From: Streptomyces sp. Mut1
GTDB lineage: Bacteria; Actinomycetota; Actinomycetes; Streptomycetales; Streptomycetaceae
Reading direction: 5' to 3'
Assembly (NCBI RefSeq): GCF_030719295.1
Contig: NZ_CP120997.1
Coordinates: 7,574,001-7,638,000 of the forward strand
DNA: 64,000 nt
Part shown: positions 8,789 through 18,600 of the stretch, piece by piece
Layout: each line of letters opens with the position of its first letter
How positions within the stretch are numbered: position 1 is the first letter of the stretch
Notes under the pieces: model-generated
Told to the model about the DNA's origin: nothing
Database searches by the model: none
Seen by the model: only the letters and a program-made list of their open reading frames with translations
Program-made: the position numbers and the translations under genes

Positions 8789-9817
8789 CTACGAAGCCGG
8801 CTTGCCCGCCCGGAGGAGCACCGGCCGCAACCGGCTGTAGCCCCGCACGGACACGGGACGCAGCGGCCGCAGCGCATAGCCCGCAGTCCCCGCCAGCTCG
8901 CCGGCGAGCGCGGTGTTCACCAGTACGGAGGCGGGCCGGGCCACCGCGGTGAGACGGGCCGCGATGTTCACCGCCGCCCCGTACACGTCACCGAAGCGCC
9001 CGATGACGGCACCGTGGGCCAGCCCGGTACGCACCTGCGGCAGCACCGGGTCGGCGTCGGCGCGGGCGGTGAGCTCCAGGGCGATGCCGGCGGCGGCCGC
9101 CGCCGAGTCGCACACGAACAGCACCTCGTCGCCGATGGTCTTCACCACCTGCCCGAGGCCCTCGGCCACCACGTCACCCGTCATGGTCTCGAACCGGTCG
9201 AGCACCCGTACGAGCGCGGCCCCGTCCAGTCCACGGCTCAACCGCGTGTAGCCCACCATGTCGGTGAAACCCACCGCCCTGTCACGTACATGCGCACCAT
9301 CACCGGGCGCGCCCGGCGCCGAGCCGTCCTCCCGGACCTCGGAGAGCACATGACCGGCGTGCGCCACGAGGTGGCGCCGCCACACGTAGCGCTGGACCAG
9401 TTCGATCTCCGGCAGCAGCGCCGCCATGTGGTCCAGCAGGGCGTCCCGGCCGGGCGCCGGGCCTTCGTCCCCGTCCGTCCAGTCGCGCAGGGTGTGCATC
9501 TGCCAGTCCGCGAGCCGGGAGAGATGATGCCCGAGCGCACGGGCCATCATCGTCTCGCTCTCCTCGGTGATGAGCCCTGCCGCGACCAGGCGCTCCCCGG
9601 CGCGCAGGGCCTCGACATCGGCATCCGTGAACACCCTCGCGTCCTCGTCGACCGCGGGGAAACCGAGCGCCCGCCAGACCCGCACGGCATGCTCGAACCC
9701 CACCCCGGCCCGCTCGGCGACCTCCCGCCGCGTCCACACACGCCCCCCGCCGAGCAGCACCTCCTCGACGGACCGCGGCGCCGAGTCCTTCGGCCTCCCG
9801 GGAGTCGTGGCGCTCAC
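8789..9817 (-). CDS. HTH-domain class III adenylate/guanylate cyclase
   Basis: 342 residues from GTG 9817, whose start overlaps the stop of the universal stress protein gene (GTGA), implying translational coupling. Residues about 15-75 form a MerR-like winged helix (RVWTRREVAERAGVGFEHAVRVWRALGFP). A helical linker follows, then the class III catalytic domain: VGFTDMVGYTRLSR (metal Asp), VVKTIGDEVLFVCD, and GAVNIAARL-like sequence near DVYGAAVNIAARLTAV. The protein should make cyclic nucleotide under the control of a DNA- or ligand-binding N-terminus. HTH-cyclase pairs occur in actinobacteria with few characterised examples. The substrate (ATP or GTP) cannot be told from the sequence. Confidence 0.85.
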   Translation of the reverse strand: MSATTPGRPKDSAPRSVEEVLLGGGRVWTRREVAERAGVGFEHAVRVWRALGFPAVDEDARVFTDADVEALRAGERLVAAGLITEESETMMARALGHHLSRLADWQMHTLRDWTDGDEGPAPGRDALLDHMAALLPEIELVQRYVWRRHLVAHAGHVLSEVREDGSAPGAPGDGAHVRDRAVGFTDMVGYTRLSRGLDGAALVRVLDRFETMTGDVVAEGLGQVVKTIGDEVLFVCDSAAAAAGIALELTARADADPVLPQVRTGLAHGAVIGRFGDVYGAAVNIAARLTAVARPASVLVNTALAGELAGTAGYALRPLRPVSVRGYSRLRPVLLRAGKPAS

Positions 9818-10263
9818 GTGGTGTGCACGATCAGCACATCGAGGCCGGCCCTTCTGGCGACATCCGCCGGCACGGAACCGAGCAGCCGCCCGGCCAGTGA
9901 GCGCAGCCCGCGGTTGCCGACGACCAGCAGATCGGCCGAGCACTCCCGCGCGGTGCGCACGAGCGCCGGAACCGGATCGCCTTCCACGGCGACCGACCGC
10001 ACCTCGGCCGCGCCCTGGAGACGGGCCCGGTCCCGGGCGGTCCTCAAGGTCTCCTCAGCGGGCGCCGACCCCACGACCTGATAGGCCTCCGCTCCTAACT
10101 GGTCCTTCGCGAGGGCGAGTTCAGGGCCGCGCATGGGTGCGTAGGCGCAGGTGACCACAAGCTCGGCCCCGCACACCGCGGCGAGCCGCGCAGCGGCCTC
10201 GACCGCCGCGAACGACGATTCCGATCCATCCGTGCCGACCAACAGGGTCCGATAGGCAGTCAA
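9814..10263 (-). CDS. Universal stress protein (UspA family)
   Basis: 149 residues from TTG 10263, chosen because AAGGAG lies seven bases upstream and the family fold begins there (YRTLLVGTDGSESSFAAVEAA). The ATP-binding loop VVGNRGLRSLAGRLLGSV near the C-terminus fits the G-2x-G-9x-G(S/T) rule, so it is probably an ATP-binding type. The TGA stop overlaps the GTG start of the cyclase gene. A 34-bp palindrome covers the leader and ribosome site, suggesting repressor control of both genes. It is a single-domain cytoplasmic protein linked to stress or dormancy responses in related organisms. Confidence 0.87.
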   Translation of the reverse strand: MTAYRTLLVGTDGSESSFAAVEAAARLAAVCGAELVVTCAYAPMRGPELALAKDQLGAEAYQVVGSAPAEETLRTARDRARLQGAAEVRSVAVEGDPVPALVRTARECSADLLVVGNRGLRSLAGRLLGSVPADVARRAGLDVLIVHTT

Positions 10264-10271
10264 GGCAAACT

Positions 10272-10305
10272 CCTTACTCCGAAGTAAACTTACTTCAGAG
10301 TAAGG
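10272..10305. promoter_or_regulatory. 34-bp palindromic operator before the stress-protein/cyclase operon
   Basis: Sixteen-base arms around an AC centre. The outer CCTTACTC pairs with GAGTAAGG, and the inner GAAGTAA pairs with TTACTTC, with one unpaired position in each arm. It overlaps the ribosome site of the stress-protein gene. The TTACT...AGTAA pattern is common for TetR- or MarR-type repressors in Streptomyces. No regulator gene is adjacent, so the repressor is unknown. Confidence 0.7.
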
Positions 10306-10452
10306 TATGCCGCCGCCGAAGGTGAACTCCTTGAGCAGGCGCGGGAAGCGGGCGGTCACCTGGACGAGGGAGGAGACGTCCGTATGACGTTCCCCGGCCC
10401 CGCCACGGACCGGGGCACCCGGTGCCCGCTCCGAGGCGGCACGCCGGATCCG

Positions 10453-11121
10453 TCACGCGAAGGAGAAGAGGGCGGCGGCTTCGGCGGGCGTGACCGCCTG
10501 ACGACGCCCGGGGACATCGTGGACGGCGGACGCACCCTCGGAACGCAGCTGGTCGGCACCGGCGTCCCGAGCCGTGAGGGCGGCGTAGGCGCGGATGTCC
10601 GCGGCGGTGAGGTCGGTGCGGCCACGTTCGGTGTACTGCTGGAGGAGGTGGGCGACGCCCGGATCGAACCGCAGCATGGTCACCGGGGCGTCGAAGCGCC
10701 TGGCGAGGGCGATGAGCCGCGCGCGTGCCTGTGGCGTGACGTTCGTCGACTCGGCGACCGCGCTGCGTCCGGCGGCGAGCCTGGCGACAATCCTGCGGTC
10801 GCGTTCCTCGAAGATCCGTGTGTCCGCCGCGTCGGATTCGGCGCCGGATTCCACTTCGGATTCCGTTTCGGTGGCCGGGGCCCCGAAGAGCTCCGCGCGG
10901 ATCTCGTCGCTGGACACCACGGCTTCCGCACGGATCTGCCCGCCCGCGATCAGCGCCTGAACGAAGCTGGTCTTGCCCGAAGCCGGTGGGCCCACGAGGA
11001 CGATGAGCCCTGCCGGGACCCGGACGGCCGGGGCGGGAGCGCCGAGGCGAACGTCGCCCGCGCGGTCGGGGGCGCGGCGGTTCAGTCGCCGCCGCATCCA
11101 TTCCAGAGGATTCTTCGGCAC
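10453..11121 (-). CDS. P-loop kinase of the zeta-toxin/polynucleotide-kinase type
   Basis: 222 residues from GTG 11121. Walker A is GPPASGKTSFVQAL (about 43-56), and VVSSDEIRAELFG follows, as in PNK and zeta-type kinases, where the Asp positions the phosphate acceptor. An Arg-rich lid (RERGRTDLTAADIRAYA region) follows. Between them lies an acidic low-complexity insert (TETESEVESGAESDAADT). Such stand-alone kinases phosphorylate nucleic-acid ends, sugars or small molecules. No antitoxin is adjacent, so a toxin role is not supported. The specific substrate is unknown. Confidence 0.72.
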   Translation of the reverse strand: MPKNPLEWMRRRLNRRAPDRAGDVRLGAPAPAVRVPAGLIVLVGPPASGKTSFVQALIAGGQIRAEAVVSSDEIRAELFGAPATETESEVESGAESDAADTRIFEERDRRIVARLAAGRSAVAESTNVTPQARARLIALARRFDAPVTMLRFDPGVAHLLQQYTERGRTDLTAADIRAYAALTARDAGADQLRSEGASAVHDVPGRRQAVTPAEAAALFSFA

Positions 11122-11331
11122 GCGCCCATCTTGCCTCCCGAGGGCCTGCCCCAAGTGATGCCGAGCCCAACCGGAGAGGTCGCTCAGAAGGAACTCCTCG
11201 GACTCCGCTCCGTACGGGACCACGGCCGAACGCCGTGTCATGCGGGCGCACCCGGCCCGTTCTCCCCTGCGCCGTCGCGGCGGCCTGTCCCCGCTGGTCC
11301 GTCCCGGCCCGCGAGTTCCTACACTCGCGGG

Positions 11332-11556
11332 ATGAACAGCCTCAGGTGTACCCACTGCGGGACGGTCGGCCTGGCCGACGGCTTTGTCGAGGACGCGGGC
11401 GACCACTCGCGCGGATACGCGCGATGGATCGAAGGCGCGCTGGAGCGGGGAGTCTTCGGGGGAGCCAAGCGCATGGGCCGGCTTCGGCGGCAGATAGAGG
11501 CGTTCCGCTGCCCTAAGTGCGGCCACCTCGAACTGTTCGCCACGGGCGAGGTGTAG
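11332..11556 (+). CDS. Small zinc-ribbon protein
   Basis: 74 residues from ATG 11332. Two cysteine pairs, CTHC at residues 6-9 and CPKC near residue 62, enclose a helical insert (EGALERGVFGGAKRMGRLRRQIEAFR). This is the layout of a split zinc ribbon that folds around one zinc ion. Proteins of this type are widespread in actinomycetes with no known function. It stands alone, convergent with the ankyrin/HEAT gene. Confidence 0.65.
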   Translation: MNSLRCTHCGTVGLADGFVEDAGDHSRGYARWIEGALERGVFGGAKRMGRLRRQIEAFRCPKCGHLELFATGEV

Positions 11557-11722
11557 CTGCCGTCTGTCGGCGCGGATCCGCTTCGAAGGGGTCCGAGTGG
11601 TCATGGACCGACTCTCCGGCGGGCCGCCTGCCCCTTCATGAGACGCCGCACCCGGCCGAGCGCGTCGCCGTACCCGAACTCGTGACACGCCCCCCTGCCG
11701 CCCCCGGCGCCCGGAGCGGAGG

Positions 11723-13072
11723 TCATGCGGGACTCGGCTTCTTCCGGTCCCACTGCCACGTCCACAGCACGCCGGGGCGGTGGTCATGTTCGTAACCCTC
11801 GCCCAGGTGCCCGACACGTTCGATCGCCTCCGCGGTGCGGGGATCGTCGCGCAGGGCGAGACCGTAGGCCGCTTCCAGCCGTGTCCACTGGCTTTCCTCG
11901 CCGGTAAGGGCCGCCAGCGCATCCGCGACGGCGGCCGAGCGGTCCGGCGAGAACGCGAGCTGTTCGGCTGCCGCCTGGCGTGCAAGGGGGTCGGAGTCCT
12001 CGGCCAGCCCCAGCAGAGCACGGATGAGGTCCAGTTGCAGACCGCTGTCCCTGCCGGCCGCCCTGCACGCCTCCACTCTCACCCAGGGGTCCGGGTCGTC
12101 GGCGAGGACGGCCAGAGCGGCCCCGGCGGACGGGGACGTGGCGACTTGCTCCTCGACCAGGGCGTACGGCACCTTGCGGCGCACGCGCGGGTCCGGGTGG
12201 GTGCGGAGCCGGAGGCCGACGGACTCCAGAAGGGGGTGCTCGTGCTCGGTGTACGTGTCGAGGACTTTCGCGAGGACGCCCCCGTCGGTCTCCTCCAGCG
12301 CCCAGACGGCCAGCAGATCGCCGGATTCCGCCGTGCGATAGGCGGTGTCGCCGATGGCCGATGCCAGGAGCCAGAGGTAGAGCGCCACGAAACGACGGTG
12401 CTCGGGGGAGGGATGGGACCGGTGAGCCACCACGGCCGACCATGTCTGCGGACTGCGGCGCCTGCTGAGGGTCCAGCAGGCCGTCCACCAGTCCACGTGG
12501 TCCTCATCGGAACGGATCGCCCGGTCGACGAGCTCGTCCACCGGCGTCAGGACACGGAAGGACCATTCCAGTTCGGTCAGGACCGCGCCGTGCCCCGCTC
12601 GTACGGTGCGGCCGCCCAGCGACACCTCATCGACGTAGTTGTACCCGTCGTCCAGCAGCCGTACGGACACGACCGGGCCGCAGGCACCCGTCCTGCGCCG
12701 CAGCTCATCGGCGGCTCCGTTCGCGTACCAGGTCCTGGCGGAGGACAGCAGCCGGTCACGGGACGCTCCGGAGAGCCGCGGCACCACATCGCCGGCCAGC
12801 ATCGCCGTGACGATGTCCGGGGAACCCCCGTCCACGCCACGCCCAAGCGGTGTGGATCCGTCAGGCTGGACCAGATCGGGGTCCGCGCCGCCCTCCACCA
12901 GGGCGTTCACGACCGCCGTGTCGTATGCCGCGACCGCCGCGCACAACACCGAAACCCCGTCCACGCCCGCCGTGTCCGGATCGGCGCCCTTCTCCAGCAG
13001 GCCCCGCACCGCAGCCGCGTCGCCGCACCCGACCGCTGTCGACAACCGCTCCCCAAGACCGTCGCGGTCCAT
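11723..13072 (-). CDS. Ankyrin-repeat and HEAT-repeat protein
   Basis: 449 residues from ATG 13072. The N-terminal 110 residues hold about three ankyrin repeats (GDAAAVRGLLEKGADPDTAG; DTAVVNALVEGGADPDLVQPDGSTPLGRG). The C-terminal half, from about residue 250, holds HEAT-like helical pairs (HPDPRVRRKVPYALVEEQV; DDPDPWVRVEACRAAGRD; DSDPLARQAAAEQLAFS). Both repeat types are protein-binding scaffolds. No enzyme domain or signal peptide is visible, so a cytoplasmic adaptor or sensor is likely. Such proteins are common in Streptomyces accessory regions, and the partner is not evident here. Confidence 0.8.
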   Translation of the reverse strand: MDRDGLGERLSTAVGCGDAAAVRGLLEKGADPDTAGVDGVSVLCAAVAAYDTAVVNALVEGGADPDLVQPDGSTPLGRGVDGGSPDIVTAMLAGDVVPRLSGASRDRLLSSARTWYANGAADELRRRTGACGPVVSVRLLDDGYNYVDEVSLGGRTVRAGHGAVLTELEWSFRVLTPVDELVDRAIRSDEDHVDWWTACWTLSRRRSPQTWSAVVAHRSHPSPEHRRFVALYLWLLASAIGDTAYRTAESGDLLAVWALEETDGGVLAKVLDTYTEHEHPLLESVGLRLRTHPDPRVRRKVPYALVEEQVATSPSAGAALAVLADDPDPWVRVEACRAAGRDSGLQLDLIRALLGLAEDSDPLARQAAAEQLAFSPDRSAAVADALAALTGEESQWTRLEAAYGLALRDDPRTAEAIERVGHLGEGYEHDHRPGVLWTWQWDRKKPSPA

Positions 13073-13313
13073 GTCCGCCCTCCTCGCCCACGCGCCCGAA
13101 CGGTGGGAGCCGCTCACGGGCGGGCACCGTACGGAAAGCCACAGGCAGGCATCGTGCCACGCCCCCGCCGGCCCCTTGACCCCCGGCGTCCGCACCTGAC
13201 GGGCAGGCCAGCCGCCTCCTCACGGGCCGGGCGCGGGCGAATGCCCCGACCCGGGCCTGTCAGTGGTCCGGTGCATGATCGGCGCATCGGTTCAACCTAC
13301 GGATGGGAACGCT

Positions 13314-13655
13314 ATGCCGATCACGAATCAGCGGGTGGCGGAACGGAAGTTTCTGCGGCCGCTGTACGCGGACACGTACTTCCCCGACCATGTCCTCGAC
13401 AAGGGCAGAGCGATCCTGATCCGCTTGTGCGAGCGGATCGAGGCGGAGCAACCCAGGGACCTGACGGGGCTGTACGCGCTGACCCACGCGGCGACGGAGG
13501 AATTCAACCGGCTGGAGGCGGAGTTCGAGGCGGCCGGGAGCGAGATAGAAACGGTGGCGCGCGAGGAGATCGCCGAGGACTTCTGGTTTGTCGCCTCGTC
13601 CTACGGATTCACGGACGCCGACGCGGAGGAACTGATCGCTCCCCGGGACTGGTGA
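13314..13655 (+). CDS. DUF5713-like conserved protein
   Basis: 113 residues from ATG 13314. The protein is all-helical with runs typical of this small family: FLRPLYADTYFPDHVLDKG, LYALTHAATEEFNRLEAEF, SEIETVAREEIAEDFWFVA and a terminal ELIAPRDW. It occurs across unrelated bacteria as a free-standing protein of unknown role. No operon partner is obvious. The family name is from memory of the consensus and should be taken as likely, not proven. Confidence 0.62.
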   Translation: MPITNQRVAERKFLRPLYADTYFPDHVLDKGRAILIRLCERIEAEQPRDLTGLYALTHAATEEFNRLEAEFEAAGSEIETVAREEIAEDFWFVASSYGFTDADAEELIAPRDW

Positions 13656-13830
13656 CATCGCGCCGCCGCGCCAGGGGCAGCCGTTGAACTCCACGCTCAC
13701 CGCGGCGTTCCGCCAAATGGGGTGGGCGTGGAGTGGTACATGCGTGTTCTCTCGGCGGGGCGTTGGACGAGGCCGAGGATGTGAACGGTATGGGCCACCG
13801 GCCAATCACAGCTGAGAGCGGGAACTTCAC

Positions 13831-14916
13831 GTGGCGGACGCAACAGGCTCCTCGACGAAGACCGGCGCGTGGACGGAGGTGCGCGACGCGATCACGACCA
13901 GGGCCGTACTCGTCATGGTGGGAGTGCTGCTGCTCCAATTGGGCTTCGCACTCTCGTACATGGGGGCATTCCACGCTCCCGAGCCCCACCGGATCCCGAT
14001 CACCTTGGTTGCCCCGCAGGCGGTGCGGGCAGACCTGGTGGCCCGGCTCGACGCACTGCCCGGCGACCCGTTGCACGTCACCCCGGTCCAGGACCGGGAA
14101 AAGGCCCGGGCGCGGCTGCTGGAGCGCAGGACCGACGCGGCCCTGATCGTGTCGGTGACCGGGCGAACCGACACCTTGCTGGTCGCCTCGGCGGGCGGGC
14201 CGTCCGCGGCCGACGCAGCCACGAAGATCGTGCAGGCCGTGGAGCGCACGCAGAACCGTGCCCTGGTGGTCCGCGACATCCGCTCGCCCGCCGCAGGCGA
14301 TTCGCGCGGACTCTCGTCCTTCTACCTGGTGCTCAGCTGGACGATCGGCGGCTACCTCGCCGCGTCGGCGCTGAACATGGCGGCCGGATCCAAGCGGCCC
14401 ACTCTCCTGCGCTCCCTCGTGCGGCTGGCGGCGATGCTGCCCTACGCCCTCGTCTCCGGCATCGGTGGCGCGATCATCGTCGGGCCCGTGCTCCACTGTC
14501 TGCCCGGCGCCTTCTGGGAACTCGTCGGCATCGGCACGCTGGTCGTCTTCGCCTCGGGCGCCGTGGGCGTGGCCCTGCAGTCGCTGGCCGGGACGATCGG
14601 GCTGGGGCTCACCATCCTCATCTTCACCATTCTCGGCAACCCCAGCTCGGGCGGGGTCTATCCGGCGTCGCTGCTGCCGCCGTTCTGGGCCGCGATCGGC
14701 CAGGCCCTGCCGCCCGGAGCCGGGACCACGGTGGTCCGCAACACCGTCTACTTCGACGGCAACAACACCACCGGGGCCCTGTGGATCCTCGGCGCCTGGG
14801 CCTTCGGGGGAATCGTGGTGGCGATCCTGTCCGCCGCCCTGCGCGACCGGCAGCAGCGGCCGCGGTCCGAGGCGGCCGCCCCCACCGGACCGGGGCCCCG
14901 GCCCGACGCGTACTGA
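13831..14916 (+). CDS. DUF3533/YhgE-Pip-like ABC-2 type membrane protein
   Basis: 361 residues from GTG 13831. A first membrane segment (AVLVMVGVLLLQLGFALSY, about 26-44) is followed by an extracellular domain of about 120 residues (PITLVAPQAVRADLVARLDALPG; ALVVRDIRSPAAGDSRGL). Five or so further membrane segments come from about residue 165 to 335. This one-plus-five layout is that of DUF3533/YhgE-type proteins, relatives of ABC-2 permeases without a fixed ATPase partner, found near phage-infection and secretion genes in Gram-positives. No ATPase gene is adjacent. Function not assignable. Confidence 0.75.
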   Translation: MADATGSSTKTGAWTEVRDAITTRAVLVMVGVLLLQLGFALSYMGAFHAPEPHRIPITLVAPQAVRADLVARLDALPGDPLHVTPVQDREKARARLLERRTDAALIVSVTGRTDTLLVASAGGPSAADAATKIVQAVERTQNRALVVRDIRSPAAGDSRGLSSFYLVLSWTIGGYLAASALNMAAGSKRPTLLRSLVRLAAMLPYALVSGIGGAIIVGPVLHCLPGAFWELVGIGTLVVFASGAVGVALQSLAGTIGLGLTILIFTILGNPSSGGVYPASLLPPFWAAIGQALPPGAGTTVVRNTVYFDGNNTTGALWILGAWAFGGIVVAILSAALRDRQQRPRSEAAAPTGPGPRPDAY

Positions 14917-14941
14917 GGCCCTACCGGCCCGGTCCTCGGGC

Positions 14942-15562
14942 TCAGTACCGGAAGCCGACTATGCCGAAGCCGGGCAGCGCCTTCGCGCGCCGCATCCAGT
15001 CGAGGCACTGCTCGACAGCCCGCACGGCCTCCGGCTCCCGCGGCGAGGCCGGACCCGACCCGGCGTCCGCGCCCCTGGCGGCCCCGTACTGCTCCAGAGC
15101 CTGGGCGACGCGGTCGGGCGGCCACTCTCCGCAGCCCGGCGTGAAGCTGTACGGCACCGGATCGGGTGGGCCGCCGTGGCTGAAGGACTCCACCGACACG
15201 GCGGTGATGCCCAGGGCGCCGAGCCCCTGATCGACCACGGACAGCCAGTCGCCCCGGTGCGGTGTGAAGCAGTCGTTGGGAAGGAACGCGCCGGAGAACG
15301 AGCACAGCCGCTCGTAGGCATACCCGTACTGGAAGGCGTGGTTCCGGTCCTCGCTGAACGGCCCGCCATGAATGACCGCGCGCAGAGCCGCTTCCGCCGT
15401 GGGGGCGCCCTTCTCGATCTCGTCGCCGTGATAGTCGTCGTCGCGCGCCAGACTGTCCGCGAACCGGGCGCGCAGCACCTCGAACAACTGGTCGTCGCGG
15501 GAACCGACCAGGGCGCGTGCTGCCGCGACATCGAGCAGGTAGACGCTCAGCGAAGAACTCAT
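14942..15562 (-). CDS. Conserved Streptomyces hypothetical protein
   Basis: 206 residues from ATG 15562. It begins MSSSLSVYLLDVAAARALVGSRD, a start I associate with a common Streptomyces family (possibly DUF7691), and contains HGGPFSEDRNHAFQYGYAYERLC and WLSVVDQGLGALG. Soluble, no signal peptide, no recognisable catalytic motif. It lies 65 bases downstream of the last megasynthase gene on the same strand, but members of this family occur in many unrelated contexts. A role in lipid synthesis is therefore not implied. Confidence 0.6.
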   Translation of the reverse strand: MSSSLSVYLLDVAAARALVGSRDDQLFEVLRARFADSLARDDDYHGDEIEKGAPTAEAALRAVIHGGPFSEDRNHAFQYGYAYERLCSFSGAFLPNDCFTPHRGDWLSVVDQGLGALGITAVSVESFSHGGPPDPVPYSFTPGCGEWPPDRVAQALEQYGAARGADAGSGPASPREPEAVRAVEQCLDWMRRAKALPGFGIVGFRY

Positions 15563-15627
15563 GGAACGAACCTACGGGACGCCACTGACACCGCCGGGCG
15601 GCAGCCGGCGCCGGCTCCTCGGTCTCC

Positions 15628-18600
15628 TCATCCCCGGTCCGGCTCCGACACCACACGCATGCCCAGCCCGCGCACCCGGTAGATGCAGGTGTCGTCGCCC
15701 CACAGTGACGCGTCCGCCACCGCGTAGGGGCCCCGCTCGTCCGTGCCGCTCTCCACGATGTCCATGTCCACCCGGATCAGCCGGTGGGCGGGGGTGATCT
15801 GGCCGCGGTACGTCCAGGCCGTCTCCCGGTCGGGGAGCACCGGCTCGAACCGGGGGCGCGGCACACCGGCGGCCGCACCGCCGTCGAGCAGGTGGAACTG
15901 GAGCAGCTGGCACATGGCCTCGATGCCCAAGGAGCCCGGCTGTACGGGGTCCTGGAAGAAGTGGGCCCGGAAGAACCAGGCGTCCGGGCGGACGTCCTTC
16001 TCCGACCGCAACCGGCCCAGCCCCGCACAGCCCCCCTGCGGCCAGTAGCCCGTGATCCGGTCCAGCATCAGCAGCATGGGCCCCGGCAGACGCAGTTCGC
16101 CGCCGCAGTAGCGGTCGGGCCGCGAGGTCAGGTCGACGGTACGGTCGCAGGGCTCGGCCAGACGGTTCCGGTCATCCGCCGACGCGGCCAGGCCCTGCTG
16201 GTCCTCGAAGGCCGACCTCGGGAAGTAGCCGAAGACGGTTTCGAGAGCGAACACGGGCACGCCGTCGGCCGAGCACGACACCCGGAACGACTCGATGATC
16301 AGGTCGCCGCTGCGCGAGACGCGCGTCAGTTCGGCGCGGGTACGGACCGTGCGGGCCGCCGGGGTCACCTCGCCGGTCACCGTCCCCGTGCCGTCGAGGT
16401 TGCGGAACAGCAGGTCCACGTCGGTCGTCAGGGCGCTGCCCACGTACGAGGCGAGCCAGCCGCAGGGTTGCAGCGCGGTCTCCATGAGGACCGCGAACGG
16501 CATGGTGCGGCCACCGCTCTGCTCGAAGAACCACGCCCGGTCGGGCACGTCGTACTCCGCGACGACACAACTGCCCTCCCGCATCCCTCCCTGGGCCCCG
16601 TCCACCGACACGATCCGGCTCATGAAGTGGTACGGGGGACCGGGGAGCCGCGCCACCCCCCGGGGGCCGTCGAAGCGCTCGTACATCGTGCCGAACGCCT
16701 CGCTCGGCCTGCCCCAGGCGCACGCCAGCAGCGACGGGTAGTCGAAGGGGAACCCGTCGCCGGCCGTGGCCACCGGCCCGTCCTCACGATGGCCCACCAG
16801 CCCGCCCAACCGAGGCAGAGGTACCGGGGCTGCATCGGTCTGTACGGCACCGGGGCCCGTCAGCCGCCACTGCGAGAGCGGCCAGTCGGGCACCAGCCGC
16901 AGGGACATGCCGCGGCCCAGAAACGCCTTCGCCCCGTCCACCGAGCCCAGCACGTCGGCGTGGAGTGTCGGCACCGGGCCCGCCGAGACACCGCGTACGA
17001 ACACCTCGTAGACGACGCGTCGGTTCCCGGGCGTCGCCTGGCCCCGGCACTTGGTCCGGTAGGGCCGGCCGTCGACCGGTTCGAAGCGCCAGCCGTCCCG
17101 GTCGACGGTGTACCCCATGGCTGTCAGGTAGAAGGCCATCGCCTGGAGGCCGCCTTGGAACATCAGGGTGCCGGGCATGCAGGGGTCGTTCTTGAAGTGC
17201 CCGGCGAAGAACCAGTCCTCCGGTGCCAACGCCGTCTCGGCGCGCAGATAGCCCCGGCCCCACGGGCCTCCGGCCGGGTCGAAGGCGCTCACCTCGTCCA
17301 ACAGCCGCAGCCTGCCGCCGTCGAGGTGCGGCGAGCGGATGTGGGCCGCCGTGGCCTCCCAGCCGGGACCGAAGCAGTCCGCCGGCCGCCCCTCGGCCAG
17401 GGCCCGGAGGCGCTCCGTGCCGAATCGGGTCCGTTCGCAGGGCACGGCGGGCGGGTCGAGGGGCAGGGAGCCGTCCGGCGGACACTCGGCCGGGTCCCAC
17501 CGGATCCCGCCGCTTCCGGAGAGTTCCGCGGGGGTGAAGAAGCCGGCCTGGCCCTCGCGGACACTGAGCCGTAGCTCGCCGTCCACGTAACAGTCGTAGT
17601 GGAAGAAGGCCAGCCGCACGCCCTCCGCCTCCGCGTGGCCGTCGATATGGATCTCGAAGGACAGGGTGTCACCGGCTCCCGGCGGGGGACCGTGAAAGGT
17701 CACCTCGCAGCCGAGCAGCCGGTAGGCGCGTTCACCCCGGTTGAGGAGATCGGCGCCCAGCCAGCTCAGCAGGAGCAGGTCGGCCTGGCCCGCCTCGATC
17801 AGCAGGCCGGACGGCATGCGCCCCGTGGAGTCCAGATACCAGCTGTCGGACCGGATGTCGGTCTCCGTCCAGATCCTGCCGTCGGTGCGCACCGGCCCCG
17901 GCATGGCGAGGGCCGCGGGCACCGCGTCGATTCCGGTGACCCGGTCGGCGAACAGCATGGGAGGGCCCGGCATCCGGGTCTGCACCGCGTATCCGTCCTG
18001 CTCGGCGAACCGGGGCCCGAACAGGGCGGAGATCTCGTGCGCCGCGAGGTACTCCAGTTGCGCGCGGTCGAACTTCGGTCCCGGCTTCGGCTCGGGCGAC
18101 GGCGGTGAAGCGGGCAGCGGTGAAGCGGGCGCACCCGGCACGGGGGCGGGCTTCGGCCGCACCGGGGCGGGCGAAGCGAGCCGGCCGGCCGGACGGGGCG
18201 CGGCGAGCCCGGGCGACTGCACGGGGCCGGGGGCGGGGGCCCGGGTTCCGGCAGAAGCCAACGCGGTCACGGTCAGCGCCGACATCCGCAGGAATCGCTG
18301 GTGGGTCCCGGTGTGGCAGGCCATCACCTCCCGGTGCAGCTCGGCGGCCCGCAGACCGAGCCGGACGACCGCGGCCCGCGCGCCCTCCGGCACCGGCACA
18401 GCGGCGGGGGAGGCGGCCGGGAGCGTGGCGGGGCTCTCGGAGACCCGGGGTGCCGGGGCGGCCGGACTGCCGTGGTCGGGAACCGGGGCCAGTTCCGGGG
18501 CTCGGGGCAGGGTCGTCACAGCGGGCTCCAGGTGGGGCAGGGACGGGGACGGGACCACGGGAACGGTGACGGTGGGCCCGGGATCCGGGAGTCCGGTCGA

